64,000 bases of DNA from Chloroflexota bacterium (GCA_016861025.1 BOKO01000009.1:161236-225235); one strand, 5' to 3'; counted from the first letter of the stretch, positions 7,626-14,901 are shown. Numbers and translations are program-made. The notes: generated from the letters alone by a model not told the origin.

Positions 7626-7946
7626 CTATTCTGCGGCGCGCTTGCGCCGCACATGCTGCTCAATCTCATAAAAATTCTTCGCCAGCAACCGCCGCGTCAG
7701 CTGCGCATACATCTGCTGCAAATTCTCGTGCCGGCGCTCCACATCCGCCAGCCGCCGGCGCACCGTCGCCTCCTCCTCCTCCGCCAACAAACACCACAAC
7801 TCAGCCACTTCCGCCCGCTGGCGCAGCGCCGCACACTCCCGCCGTGCCTCGCGCACCATCCACGCCAGCACCGCAATCACCACCAGCAGCATAGCGCCGA
7901 GCAAATCACTCAATCCGGCGTCGAGGCGATCAAACCCCTGGATCAT
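7626..7946 (-). CDS. Phage membrane-anchored coiled-coil protein, 106 aa (spanin-like topology)
   Basis: I chose the ATG at 7946, where the protein begins IQGFDRLDAGLSDLL. A single transmembrane helix (GAMLLVVIAVLAWMV, near residues 17-32) is followed by an uninterrupted helical, charged region through residue 95 ending in a basic tail (HVRRKRAAE). One N-terminal membrane helix plus a coiled coil is the topology of inner-membrane spanins, but no endolysin is adjacent and many anchored phage proteins look the same. Its start overlaps the stop of the small frame at 7930-8061. Confidence 0.5.
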   Translation of the reverse strand: MIQGFDRLDAGLSDLLGAMLLVVIAVLAWMVREARRECAALRQRAEVAELWCLLAEEEEATVRRRLADVERRHENLQQMYAQLTRRLLAKNFYEIEQHVRRKRAAE

Positions 7947-8061
7947 TCCACCACCCCCACACGTGGTTGCCCAGCACGATCCCGATCTCCCCACTGCGTC
8001 CCGGCCACACCGGATCATCTGGCGGATAGTTCGGCTTGATCACCAGCCGATCAACATCCAC
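7930..8061 (-). CDS. Possible small phage protein (43 aa) or C-terminal half of a frameshifted gene
   Basis: Starting at GTG 8061 this frame encodes DRLVIKPNYPPDDPVWPGRS and ends in GNHVWGWWNDPGV, overlapping the next ATG by 17 nt as real neighbours here do. Its own start is weak. The frame upstream, 8040-8159, has a good start but stops just as this one begins. Read together with a -1 shift they would make one protein of about 80 residues. I cannot tell a programmed shift, a mutation and two genes apart. Confidence 0.35.
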   Translation of the reverse strand: MDVDRLVIKPNYPPDDPVWPGRSGEIGIVLGNHVWGWWNDPGV

Positions 8062-8159
8062 CCGCGCAGCACCACGCCCCACAACCACCCGAACGCCACA
8101 TCCAGATTGTCCAACTCATAATGATTCCACTTCCAGCCCGCATTTTCCGCCTTGTGCAT
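8040..8159 (-). CDS. Possible small phage protein (39 aa) or N-terminal half of a frameshifted gene
   Basis: The ATG at 8159 has AAAGGA about 10 nt upstream. The product is tryptophan-rich (AGWKWNHYELDNLDVAFGWL) and ends shortly after LRGWMLIGW. The leader of this frame is occupied by a 27-bp palindrome (8160-8186). See the 43-aa frame at 7930-8061, which may be its continuation. Confidence 0.4.
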   Translation of the reverse strand: MHKAENAGWKWNHYELDNLDVAFGWLWGVVLRGWMLIGW

Positions 8160-8186
8160 CGTCCCACAATCCTTTCTTATCAGTCG
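8160..8186. repeat. Dispersed 27-bp palindrome, copy 3
   Basis: Left arm CGTCCCACAA, spacer TCCTTTC, right arm TTATCAGTCG. It fills the whole gap between the ParB-like gene stop (8188) and the next ATG (8159). Confidence 0.7.
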
Positions 8187-8187
8187 T

Positions 8188-9519
8188 TCAATCGCACCCT
8201 GCCAACGGCTCCACCGCCCGCCCTTCCAGCAGATCAACCATCCGCTGTAACCGGTCGATGCACTTCTGCAACTCCCGCTTGGGCGCCAACCAATCGCTGT
8301 AGCAGCCCGTCAGCGCACCGTACTCGTCCTCGCTCGCAATCGCCTGCCTGTACAGCGCAATCAGCCGCTGCGCCTGCCCGACGCGCTCGTCGGGCAACAC
8401 AATCGGCTCTGCCGGCGCCAAATCACGAGCCGCCGCCCACGCATCCACCACCACCGACGCCGCCGCTGCCGTCGTCTCCCCATCTCCCCTTCTCCCCTTC
8501 TCCACCACCGGCCCCCGCCGATCCGCCCACGTCGCCGCCTTGATCTCACGTGCCAGCGCCTTCGCTTCCGGCGACCCAGGCCGCAGCGCCCGCCGTTCCC
8601 CCACCAGCCGCTCGACCGCCGTGGCGACCGCTGCCTCAACCCGTTCCACGCTCACATCGAACGGCGCCAACACCCGTTGCAGCTTCGCCCAATACTCGCC
8701 CGCGTGCGCCCGGCTCTGCTGCGCCATCTCCTCCCCCTGCGCCGCCGTCACACTGCCGTAATACTCCGTCGCCGCCTGCTCGACAATGTCCTCCAACTCC
8801 CAGTCCTCAATTGGCATCTTCGGCTGCGGACCAAACGGCGTGTCGTAGGTCGTGCGCGGCATCGGCATGTTCAGCGCCGGCAGACCCGATTCATAGCGGC
8901 GAGACGGAGATTGTAGATTGGAGATTGAGCGATTGGCGCCAATGTTCGCCGTATTCATCGTCGTCTGCTGACCGGTTTTGGGGTGGGTATACTGCGTTTC
9001 GTGCGCAGTATCCAAGCCCAAATCCTTTTTGATCTTGCGCACCAACGCCTCGCTGACATTGCAACGGCGCGCCAGTTCCCTGTTGCTCCACCTGCCCCAC
9101 TCATCATCACGCAGCAACGTTTCCACTGCTCGCCGTTTATCCTCATCCGAGCGCCGTAGCCCGTGATCGGAATTTGCTCCAGCCGCGTGCAAAATCGCAT
9201 CACGGCGCGTGCCGCTGCGCACATCTCCCGGAATCCGGGCGCCTATCTGCGCGTTGCCGGAACGCTTCCACGCTGCCAACCGGTGGAACCCATCCGCCAG
9301 CCAATAATTCTCTCCGTCGTGGTAAACGACTACGGGCGGAAAGCTGCCCCATTGCCTGGTCTCTTGAAACGTCTCAGCATAATCCTGAACTGTCCCCTCA
9401 TGCAGCCCGGCGCGCATCTGCGTCCCGCCGTCCACCTTGATCGCCTCAACCGCCAGCATCGTCGGCGGCTTCGGCGCACTCAGTACATCCCCCAAAATAT
9501 CCGGCGTCGGCTGTCTCAT
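8188..9519 (-). CDS. ParB-like (ParB/Srx fold) DNA-binding protein of phage
   Basis: The 443-aa product begins with a ParB/sulfiredoxin-like domain (residues about 20-110) carrying AVEAIKVDGGTQMRAGLHEG and the helix ENYWLADGFHRLAAWKRSG. A helix-turn-helix follows (WSNRELARRCNVSEALVRKI, near 150-170). The C-terminal half is a helical region without a known match. Such proteins in phages act in partition, transcription regulation or as CTP-dependent DNA clamps; which applies here is unknown. Two in-frame patches look inserted: ANRSISNLQSPS from a GGAGATT-type repeat (8906-8936) and a low-complexity GRRGDGE segment. The ATG at 9519 overlaps the preceding stop. Confidence 0.8.
   Translation of the reverse strand: MRQPTPDILGDVLSAPKPPTMLAVEAIKVDGGTQMRAGLHEGTVQDYAETFQETRQWGSFPPVVVYHDGENYWLADGFHRLAAWKRSGNAQIGARIPGDVRSGTRRDAILHAAGANSDHGLRRSDEDKRRAVETLLRDDEWGRWSNRELARRCNVSEALVRKIKKDLGLDTAHETQYTHPKTGQQTTMNTANIGANRSISNLQSPSRRYESGLPALNMPMPRTTYDTPFGPQPKMPIEDWELEDIVEQAATEYYGSVTAAQGEEMAQQSRAHAGEYWAKLQRVLAPFDVSVERVEAAVATAVERLVGERRALRPGSPEAKALAREIKAATWADRRGPVVEKGRRGDGETTAAAASVVVDAWAAARDLAPAEPIVLPDERVGQAQRLIALYRQAIASEDEYGALTGCYSDWLAPKRELQKCIDRLQRMVDLLEGRAVEPLAGCD
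8906..8936. repeat. GGAGATT heptad repeat inside the ParB-like gene
   Basis: Imperfect copies of GGAGATTGTAGATTG are read on the minus strand in frame as SISNLQSP. The same heptads occur at 12895-12910, 50176-50312 and 50590-50670. Confidence 0.7.
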
Positions 9520-9746
9520 TTGTGATCCCCCGTCATCCCGTCCAACTGGCTATCGATCCGCTCCATCCAGCGTCCCACATACTCCGTCGAGCGCACGCCC
9601 TGCACCCGTATCAAATGCAACTCATTCAACATCCCCATCAACACCGCCAGCGTCGCCTGCTCGTAGGCAAACGCATTCTGGTGCTCCATGAACAGCCGCA
9701 CCGCCTCGGCGGCTACCTGCATGTGTCTCGTCGTCTCCTCGCTCAT
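9516..9746 (-). CDS. Small phage protein, 76 aa, helical
   Basis: AGGAGG followed 5 nt later by the ATG at 9746 decides the start over an earlier TTG frame. The protein is mostly helical (HMQVAAEAVRLFMEHQNAFA, TLAVLMGMLNELHLIRVQ) and overlaps the ParB-like gene by ATGA, so the two are probably co-translated. Function unknown; it could be a partner of the ParB-like protein. Confidence 0.6.
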   Translation of the reverse strand: MSEETTRHMQVAAEAVRLFMEHQNAFAYEQATLAVLMGMLNELHLIRVQGVRSTEYVGRWMERIDSQLDGMTGDHK

Positions 9747-9804
9747 CATCTCCTCCTGATTTTCTTCCGACGACAATTGCTCAAATCAACATTTCCATAG
9801 ACTC

Positions 9805-9891
9805 CGGTTTCACGGTTTCACGGTTTCACGGTTTCACGCATTTTTAGTGGGTGGGTCACAAAATGCGTGAAACCGTGAAACCGTGAAACCG
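9805..9891. repeat. Iteron-like CGGTTTCA repeats forming a 32-bp perfect inverted repeat
   Basis: Four tandem CGGTTTCA units (9805-9836) plus CGCATTTT are mirrored exactly by AAAATGCG plus three TGAAACCG units (9860-9891). The arms 9813-9844 and 9860-9891 are perfect over 32 bp around a 15-nt G-rich spacer. The element lies between the stop of the RepA-like ATPase gene (9902) and the 76-aa gene start (9746). Tandem 8-mers near a replication gene resemble iterons of an origin; the perfect dyad would also form a strong RNA hairpin. Confidence 0.75.
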
Positions 9892-9901
9892 TACATCTGT
9901 T

Positions 9902-11185
9902 CTAATCGTCTTCAATATCGCCTGCATCATCCGTTCTACAGGAGTCATCCTCGGCCAACATCCACAAATTTCCTTTGCCCTGGCGTCCCGCACTGTCGGA
10001 AATTCGGGCGCCCAATCGCTTACGAGCGCGGAAAATCGTCGCCTTGCTGAAACCGTCCGCAACAGCGGCTTCCACCAATTCCCGAAATTTGGTCGGCCCG
10101 TTGGCTTCCAAGTAATCAACCAACCACTCTTCCGCCGATGGCTCCTCTACAACCGTCGTCGCCACCGGCCCATACTCAAAGCGCACCCCGCTCTCACTGC
10201 GCTGCATCCGAATCTCCAGCTTGGGTGGATACTCCGCCGCCAGGTTCGTCTTCACAACCTCCATGTGGCGCGGACCATTCAGCGAAAACTGCTTACCAGG
10301 CTCCTGCACCACCGACAGCCCGATCACACTGCGCGCCAGCGCCACAATATGCGTGCTGCCACGAAAATCGTGGATGCTGACGCCGGGCAGCGACAACTGC
10401 CCGCCGCTTGGCTTGCGCAGATGATGCAGCAGCACCATCCCGGCGTTCACCTCCCGCGCCACCCCATTCAACCAGGTCAACAGCCCGCCCACCTCCTCGG
10501 CGCTGTTCGTCCCCTTCGTCGTAATGGCGCTCAGGCTGTCGATGATGATCAACTCCGGGCGCACCGTCCACGCCAGGTCAAGCAGACGATCCCGCCACTT
10601 CGGTTGCAGAAAATCCATCATCTCGCCATTCCCCGCCATCATCAGATACATGCGCCGCGTATCCAGCCCCAGATCGAGCGCACGCGCATTGTTCACCTGG
10701 GGAATCCCCTCAGCGTCCACATACACCACCTTCGCCGTCGCCGGATCATGCGTCACCGCCGACCCATCCGGCCACACCGGCCCGTGCAGCGTAATGCGCG
10801 CCATATCCATCACCGCATAACTCTTGCCCGTGCCCTGAAACGCCCCCAACAGCGTCAACATCCCCCGCGGCACCCAGCTCTCCCACAGCCACGTCACTGG
10901 CTCCAACGAATCGGCGATCTCCGCCAACGTCGCATGGCGCAGTGGTGACGCTGCGTCCTCAATCTCATCCATCCATTGCTGCGCCGTGTCAGCGTCATCG
11001 GCCACCATCCGGCACGCCTCCGCCAGCCGGGAATAGGCATTAAAGCCCATTGCCCGGCTCTCCGCCGCCAACACGATCTCGCGCCACGGCCAGCGCCAAT
11101 CCGCCAGATCAATCGACGTACTCTCGATCTCCTCAGCCACGAACGCCTGATACATCAGGCGCTGCATCATGCGTTCGGTAATCAT
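9902..11185 (-). CDS. RepA-like RecA-fold ATPase (AAA_25) with C-terminal winged helix
   Basis: The 427-aa protein has a RecA-type ATPase core with Walker A GAFQGTGKS at residues 114-122, Walker B PELIIIDSLSA near 200, and a MVLLHHLRKPSGGQ motif typical of hexameric RepA/DnaB-related helicases and phage replication ATPases. An N-terminal helical region of about 95 residues precedes it. The end (EEWLVDYLEANGPTKFRELV to KATIFRARKRLG) looks like a winged helix, perhaps for origin binding. A role in initiating phage DNA replication is likely by family. The start overlaps the upstream gene by ATGA, and iteron-like repeats lie directly downstream. Confidence 0.82.
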   Translation of the reverse strand: MITERMMQRLMYQAFVAEEIESTSIDLADWRWPWREIVLAAESRAMGFNAYSRLAEACRMVADDADTAQQWMDEIEDAASPLRHATLAEIADSLEPVTWLWESWVPRGMLTLLGAFQGTGKSYAVMDMARITLHGPVWPDGSAVTHDPATAKVVYVDAEGIPQVNNARALDLGLDTRRMYLMMAGNGEMMDFLQPKWRDRLLDLAWTVRPELIIIDSLSAITTKGTNSAEEVGGLLTWLNGVAREVNAGMVLLHHLRKPSGGQLSLPGVSIHDFRGSTHIVALARSVIGLSVVQEPGKQFSLNGPRHMEVVKTNLAAEYPPKLEIRMQRSESGVRFEYGPVATTVVEEPSAEEWLVDYLEANGPTKFRELVEAAVADGFSKATIFRARKRLGARISDSAGRQGKGNLWMLAEDDSCRTDDAGDIEDD

Positions 11186-11442
11186 GATCCAAGTCCAAAA
11201 ATCCGCACCGACTCTGCCATCTCATCGCCCACCGCCTGGCGTTCCAGCGCGTCGGCAATCCGTCGCACATCCTGCGCCAGGCTGAGCAGCGCCAGCGTCT
11301 GCGCCCACCGTTCCCGGCGGTCGCTGACGCGCAGCCCTGCCGTCATCGACCGCTCCGATGTGGCGTTTTCGGAGCGATCAAACGCATCCATTGCCGCCGC
11401 AAACTCCCTGATCGCCTCCTGCAAAAAATCATGCTCGTTCAT
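11182..11442 (-). CDS. Small phage protein, 86 aa, helical
   Basis: GAGGAG stands 6 nt before the ATG at 11442, and the stop overlaps the RepA-like start. The sequence is entirely helical and acidic (NEHDFLQEAIREFAAAMDAF, LALLSLAQDVRRIADALERQ). Coupling to the ATPase gene suggests a replication accessory role, but no family is recognised. Confidence 0.6.
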   Translation of the reverse strand: MNEHDFLQEAIREFAAAMDAFDRSENATSERSMTAGLRVSDRRERWAQTLALLSLAQDVRRIADALERQAVGDEMAESVRIFGLGS

Positions 11443-11460
11443 AAAACTCTCCTCAAATAC

Positions 11461-11601
11461 TCACTCATCGTCGTCCCTCTCCGCCACCATCCCTGCCAAC
11501 GCCGTCGCTGCCCACAATACGATAGTGAGGAACGCTGACAGCGCCAGCATCCCCACCATTGCCCCGATCAGCAAACATGGTCCTATTTGCATGTATTGCA
11601 T
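11461..11601 (-). CDS. Very small phage membrane protein, 46 aa
   Basis: From the ATG at 11601 (GGAA about 7 nt upstream) the product is nearly all one hydrophobic helix (LLIGAMVGMLALSAFLTIVL) with an acidic C-terminus (AERDDDE). Its 5' end overlaps the 3' end of the 34-aa zinc-binding gene in another frame. A longer competing frame over the same bases lacks these features. Function unknown. Confidence 0.5.
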   Translation of the reverse strand: MQYMQIGPCLLIGAMVGMLALSAFLTIVLWAATALAGMVAERDDDE

Positions 11602-11687
11602 GGACATCTTCCAAACCGGTCACGGATAAATCCACACACCGGACAAACATCCCACGCCTGACTCAACCAACTTTGTAACCGTTTCAT
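11583..11687 (-). CDS. 34-aa putative zinc-ribbon miniprotein of phage
   Basis: AGGAGG 8 nt before the ATG at 11687 is one of the best ribosome binding sites in the prophage. The product has two cysteine pairs, CPVCG at residues 15-19 and CPCNTC near 28-33, separated by a short FIRDRFGR turn: a minimal CxxC-CxC/CxxC metal-binding layout. Tiny zinc ribbons in phages often bind host RNA polymerase or other enzymes, but nothing here shows the target. Confidence 0.65.
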   Translation of the reverse strand: MKRLQSWLSQAWDVCPVCGFIRDRFGRCPCNTCK

Positions 11688-11688
11688 C

Positions 11689-11802
11689 TCAGAATCCTCC
11701 TATAGCGGCCCCGCCGGCCACCACCAACAGCCCGATCACTCCGATAATCCCGATCAAAAGCATCACATAGAAAATCGCCGGATAGCCCTGCTCCTCGTCC
11801 AT
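11689..11802 (-). CDS. 37-aa phage membrane miniprotein
   Basis: AGGAGG lies 6 nt before the ATG at 11802. After DEEQGYPAIF comes a single transmembrane helix (VMLLIGIIGVIGLLVVAGGA). The stop is next to the start of the 34-aa gene, whose Shine-Dalgarno lies inside this gene. Function unknown. Confidence 0.6.
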   Translation of the reverse strand: MDEEQGYPAIFYVMLLIGIIGVIGLLVVAGGAAIGGF

Positions 11803-11804
11803 AA

Positions 11805-12026
11805 TCAGCCTCCTGTGCTGAATTGCTTGTGCAGCGCCGCATTCTCGGCGCGCAGCCGTCTGAGTTCCGTCACCGTCGCTTCCAGTAGCGCCCGTTTCAC
11901 TGGCCGTGTCGCCAACACCGAAGCCGGCGTCGTGGCGAGAATTTCCTCCAATCGTTGCAGCACATCTCCACGTGTACCGTCGAAGTTGCGCCCGTACCCG
12001 CTTTCGTTCGCATCGTTCATAACCAT
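11805..12026 (-). CDS. Small phage protein, 73 aa, leucine-zipper-like C-terminus
   Basis: The start at 12026 has GAGG 8 nt upstream. The C-terminal half is one amphipathic helix (ALLEATVTELRRLRAENAAL) that resembles the LRAENAAL heptad in the adjacent 285-aa coiled-coil protein, so the two might pair. The stop is 2 nt from the next gene. No family recognised. Confidence 0.55.
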   Translation of the reverse strand: MVMNDANESGYGRNFDGTRGDVLQRLEEILATTPASVLATRPVKRALLEATVTELRRLRAENAALHKQFSTGG

Positions 12027-12036
12027 TCACTTTTCC

Positions 12037-12894
12037 TCACTTGCCAACCACAACCTCATGCGAAAAATCAACCAGCTGCAACCACGGCGTATTGAACGCC
12101 ATCACATGCGCCGTCGCCGTTGGCATATATGCAGGTTTACACGCATCAAACTGAGATTGAGTGCGATCATTCGTCGCAGCGATGATGTAGCGCACCAACT
12201 CCACTTGCACCTGCTTAGGAATCTGCCGCCATTTCCAGCGTCCCGCCTCCAACCCCAGCAAATAATCGTGCGCCGCCTCACTCAGCACATATCCCACCAC
12301 CGACGACATGCTCTTGCCATTGCGCTCAATCAGCGCCGCATTCTCGGCGCGCAGCCGTTCGAGTTCCGCTTCTAAATGCAAATTCTCGACGTTCAACTCA
12401 TCTCGCCGCTTCTGCGACGCCTGTATCTCGTTCTCCATCTCGAAAATGCGGGCAATCAATGCCGAATCATCGGCGTCGAGCTGAGCGACCTGCTGGCGCA
12501 GGCCGTCTCGCTCCGCCTCCAACTCCGCACACCGCCGATCCGCAAAATTGCGCTCATCCAACGCCGCCGCCAACTCCCGGCGCACACTCGCCAGGCTCGC
12601 CGCCAGCCGCTTCGCCGCCGCAATCATCGCCTCTGCCGTATCAGTGTCCGGCTCCTGATACAGATCGACCGCATTCTCCGCCAGCCAATCATTCAGCCGC
12701 CCAATCTGGTCGTTCAGCCGCTCATAGTCACGCTGATCGACACACCGGCCTGCACCACCGGCGCCGTTCAGCCGCTCGTTCAGCGCCAGATGCAGCGCCA
12801 GCTGCGCCGCATCCAGGCTCACCAATCCGCCGTCGCTCACCACGTGCAGCGCCTCCCCGTACCGATCCAGCATCCTTGTCGTTTCCCCGTTCAT
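12037..12894 (-). CDS. Phage coiled-coil protein, 285 aa
   Basis: The ATG at 12894 is preceded by GGAG 7 nt upstream, supplied by a GGAGATT repeat. The longer frame running into the integrase is a shadow. The N-terminal third (MLDRYGEALHVVSDGGLVSL) looks globular. Residues about 75-210 are a long coiled coil (ELEAERDGLRQQVAQLDADD, LEAELERLRAENAAL). The C-terminal 75 residues are globular again (HDYLLGLEAGRWKWRQIPKQ). No match to a known family. Confidence 0.6.
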   Translation of the reverse strand: MNGETTRMLDRYGEALHVVSDGGLVSLDAAQLALHLALNERLNGAGGAGRCVDQRDYERLNDQIGRLNDWLAENAVDLYQEPDTDTAEAMIAAAKRLAASLASVRRELAAALDERNFADRRCAELEAERDGLRQQVAQLDADDSALIARIFEMENEIQASQKRRDELNVENLHLEAELERLRAENAALIERNGKSMSSVVGYVLSEAAHDYLLGLEAGRWKWRQIPKQVQVELVRYIIAATNDRTQSQFDACKPAYMPTATAHVMAFNTPWLQLVDFSHEVVVGK

Positions 12895-12910
12895 CCCCAA
12901 TCTCCAATCT
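12895..12910. repeat. GGAGATT heptads forming the ribosome binding site of the 285-aa gene
   Basis: Two heptads read on the minus strand as AGATTGGAGATTGGGG immediately before the ATG at 12894, so the repeat itself provides the Shine-Dalgarno. Confidence 0.55.
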
Positions 12911-12914
12911 TGAC

Positions 12915-12941
12915 CGTCCCACAACAACCGATTGTTAGACG
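12915..12941. repeat. Dispersed 27-bp palindrome, copy 4
   Basis: Left arm CGTCCCACAA, spacer CAACCGA, right arm TTGTTAGACG. It straddles the integrase stop codon (12935-12937) and lies 21 nt upstream of the 285-aa gene start. Confidence 0.7.
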
Positions 12942-14188
12942 CCCATCCGCAGCTGCCGGAAACCCGCCGTGTGCCCGTCAATCGGGTCGCCACGCTGCAA
13001 CACCTTTGCGTAAATGCCCGTCGTCGCCAACGAGCTATGGTGCAGCCGGCTCTGCACCACCGCCAGATTCTGACCCGTCGCCAGCAGCAACTGCGCGTGC
13101 GTGTGGCGCAGGTCATGCACCCGAAAGCGCTCCGGGTTGGGGATGCCAGCCCCCCGCAGCGCCGCCCGCAGCACCCGCAGCGCAGATTTCTCCGAAATCG
13201 GCTGCGTCGGGTCCACCGCCGCCCCATGCTTCAGCCCGCTCATCTCCGGCTCACGCACCGGCAGCCACACAAACTCATCGTCGGCCAATCCCTCCTCCCT
13301 GCCAGGCGCACCTGGCGTCCATCGTCCCGCCTTCTTCAGATACCCCACGATGGCGTGATAGCAGTCCGCCGGCAGCACATCATCCTGTGCCTTGCCGCCC
13401 TTCCCGCTCCACGCAAACACAAACGTCCCCGGCTGGCTGCGACTGGGGCGCACATCGCCCCACCTCATCCGCAGCAGTTCCGCCGACCGCCACCCCGTAT
13501 GCAAATAAGTCAGAATGAGTGCATAGTTTCGGGCCCCGCTCACCGTGTGCGCACGCCCCTCTAACCACGTCAACAGCTGGTCATACTCCGCCACCGTCAG
13601 CGGCCTGGCCCGCTCATACGCCGCCGTCCGCCCCCGCTGCAAATTGCCCGTCTTAAACGGATTCTGGCGAGCACGCCCCAGCCGATCCACAAACAGATCG
13701 ACCTCGACCCCGTTCACCATGCGCTTCTCATTGATCACAAACGAGTAGAACGAACTCACACACGACAGCTGGTGGTTCACCGTCGTCTCGCTCAGCCCCT
13801 CCGCCCGCAGCCCGGCCTGCCACGCCCGCACGTGCGAATGATCCACCTCCCACAGTTCCACCGTCCGCACAGCGCCATCAACGTCCTCAACAAACTGCGT
13901 CGCCAGGAACCCCTGCCAGCGCAGCAGCGCCGCCTCATAGTTGCGCCGCGTATGCCGGCTGCCGCACTTCGCCTCCTTCAGCGTCAGCCAATCCGCCGCC
14001 AACTCCGCCCACAACACCCGCCGCTGGCTCTCCGCCGAGACCGCCGCGCGCGCCAGCTGCGCCCCAAACGCCGCCCGCTGCCACGTCGCCAGCCCTCCCT
14101 CGCCAGCCCCTTCCGCAACGTCCGACAATAATTTATTGTCAGACGTTACCAGAGTAGATTGAGACCTGGACAAAACCAGTGCATCCAT
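12935..14188 (-). CDS. Tyrosine recombinase (phage integrase)
   Basis: It catalyses integration and, with helpers, excision at the tRNA-type attachment site at the right end of the prophage. The 417-aa protein has an N-terminal SAM-like core-binding region (SRHTRRNYEAALLRWQGFLA) and a C-terminal catalytic domain. There I see the first Arg in HTGWRSAELLRMRW (about residue 233), Lys in GKGGKAQ, HDLRHTH (about 357-361), the His in SRLHHSSL, and the Tyr nucleophile in TGIYAKV (about 391). All catalytic residues are present. The ATG at 14188 follows a G-rich stretch; an earlier in-frame start exists. Residues TSDNKLLSDV near the N-terminus are encoded by a 27-bp palindrome. Confidence 0.92.
   Translation of the reverse strand: MDALVLSRSQSTLVTSDNKLLSDVAEGAGEGGLATWQRAAFGAQLARAAVSAESQRRVLWAELAADWLTLKEAKCGSRHTRRNYEAALLRWQGFLATQFVEDVDGAVRTVELWEVDHSHVRAWQAGLRAEGLSETTVNHQLSCVSSFYSFVINEKRMVNGVEVDLFVDRLGRARQNPFKTGNLQRGRTAAYERARPLTVAEYDQLLTWLEGRAHTVSGARNYALILTYLHTGWRSAELLRMRWGDVRPSRSQPGTFVFAWSGKGGKAQDDVLPADCYHAIVGYLKKAGRWTPGAPGREEGLADDEFVWLPVREPEMSGLKHGAAVDPTQPISEKSALRVLRAALRGAGIPNPERFRVHDLRHTHAQLLLATGQNLAVVQSRLHHSSLATTGIYAKVLQRGDPIDGHTAGFRQLRMGV
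14117..14147. repeat. Dispersed palindrome, copy 5 (best conserved)
   Basis: Core arms CGTCCGACAA and TTGTCAGACG with 7-nt spacer TAATTTA. The symmetry extends to 15-bp arms with one mismatch around a central T. It is in frame within the first codons of the integrase gene. Confidence 0.8.
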
Positions 14189-14221
14189 CCGACCCCCCCG
14201 ATCTGCCCGAAAAAAGGGTGC

Positions 14222-14250
14222 AAAAAAGAGAGCGGCGCACCCCACGCCGC
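14222..14250 (-). terminator. Intrinsic terminator upstream of the integrase gene
   Basis: A GCGGCG/CGCCGC stem with a 7-nt loop is followed on the minus strand by TCTC and six T residues. It would end the early transcript of the 100-aa and RHH genes before the integrase. Confidence 0.7.
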
Positions 14251-14282
14251 CATCAGCGGACCCTATAAATTGTCAGCCCCTG

Positions 14283-14585
14283 CTAGATCACTTCACGCCA
14301 GGTCAGTTCGGCCACGTGGTAGGTCACGGGCCCGCCCTTCCCATTTCGCCACTTCACCAGGCGGCGCACATCACAATCCGGCGGCGCCGCAAACGCCTGC
14401 TGGCACAGTTCAATCTCCACATCGCTCGGCGGCGCATCCATCCGCCCCAGCGCCAGCCGCAACCGCTCCTCCCGCCGCTCCAACACCACCTCCAGCCCCC
14501 GCTGCAAGCGACAATGCACAAAACGAGCCTGCGACCCTGCCAGCGTCTGGCGCATCGAAGCCGCCACCTGCTTCAGCTTGCTCAC
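14283..14585 (-). CDS. Small phage protein, 100 aa, unknown
   Basis: The GTG at 14585 overlaps the stop of the upstream RHH gene (GTGA), suggesting translational coupling. The product is basic and helical in the first half (LQRGLEVVLERREERLRLAL) and has a C-terminal part with VRRLVKWRNGKGG and TYHVAELTWREVI. No family recognised. The intrinsic terminator at 14222-14250 follows it. Confidence 0.55.
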   Translation of the reverse strand: MSKLKQVAASMRQTLAGSQARFVHCRLQRGLEVVLERREERLRLALGRMDAPPSDVEIELCQQAFAAPPDCDVRRLVKWRNGKGGPVTYHVAELTWREVI

Positions 14586-14803
14586 CGCTGCACCCCGGCC
14601 GCCGCGTGCTGCGCAGCGTGCGCCTCGTGCCCGTTCGTCCCCATCTCGATATTCAGCCGCTGCGCCTCCTCCCGGATCAACCGCCGCACCGTCGCCGAAA
14701 AGCCGGCGTCCCCGTTGCGCTTGCTGATCTCGTTGAGCAGCCGCTTATCCTGCTCCGTCGCCACCAGCCGAATCCACGCATTCATCGTCTTTGGCATACT
14801 CAT
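14582..14803 (-). CDS. Ribbon-helix-helix-like regulator, 73 aa
   Basis: The first part, MNAWIRLVATEQDKRLLNEI, followed by SATVRRLIREEAQRLNIEM, has the strand-helix-helix pattern of Arc/CopG DNA-binding proteins. It is the first gene of the leftward early transcript, where a phage often keeps a transcription regulator (Cro- or Arc-like role). The ATG at 14803 has GAGGAG about 11 nt upstream; an in-frame ATG two codons later may be used instead. A longer frame to 15097 crosses the operator region and is unlikely to be translated. Confidence 0.65.
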   Translation of the reverse strand: MSMPKTMNAWIRLVATEQDKRLLNEISKRNGDAGFSATVRRLIREEAQRLNIEMGTNGHEAHAAQHAAAGVQR

Positions 14804-14829
14804 CGTCGTTCGCTCTCCTCTCCTGGTAC

Positions 14830-14901
14830 GGGGCGCTGAAGGGCGCCCAGACAGGTTGGTTCTCCATCTTCCGAAAATATACGCTTTCCCTTCAGCGCCC
14901 C
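14830..14901. repeat. Perfect 14-bp inverted repeat, 44-nt loop, in the leader of the RHH gene
   Basis: GGGGCGCTGAAGGG (14830-14843) is mirrored by CCCTTCAGCGCCCC (14888-14901). It lies in the leftward leader between promoter and first gene, so it could form a large RNA stem-loop such as an antitermination or processing signal. No T-run follows. Confidence 0.55.

Noticed and set aside
8188..9519. Host chromosome-partition ParB
   Set aside because: It lies within phage genes, lacks a neighbouring parA, and has a phage-type architecture with a different C-terminal half.
9805..9891. CRISPR array
   Set aside because: Units are 8 bp, contiguous and without spacers, and the array is mirrored.
11465..11650. 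61-codon minus-strand frame over the mini-gene cassette
   Set aside because: Two other frames over the same bases carry better start signals and meaningful sequence (zinc-binding and membrane peptides).
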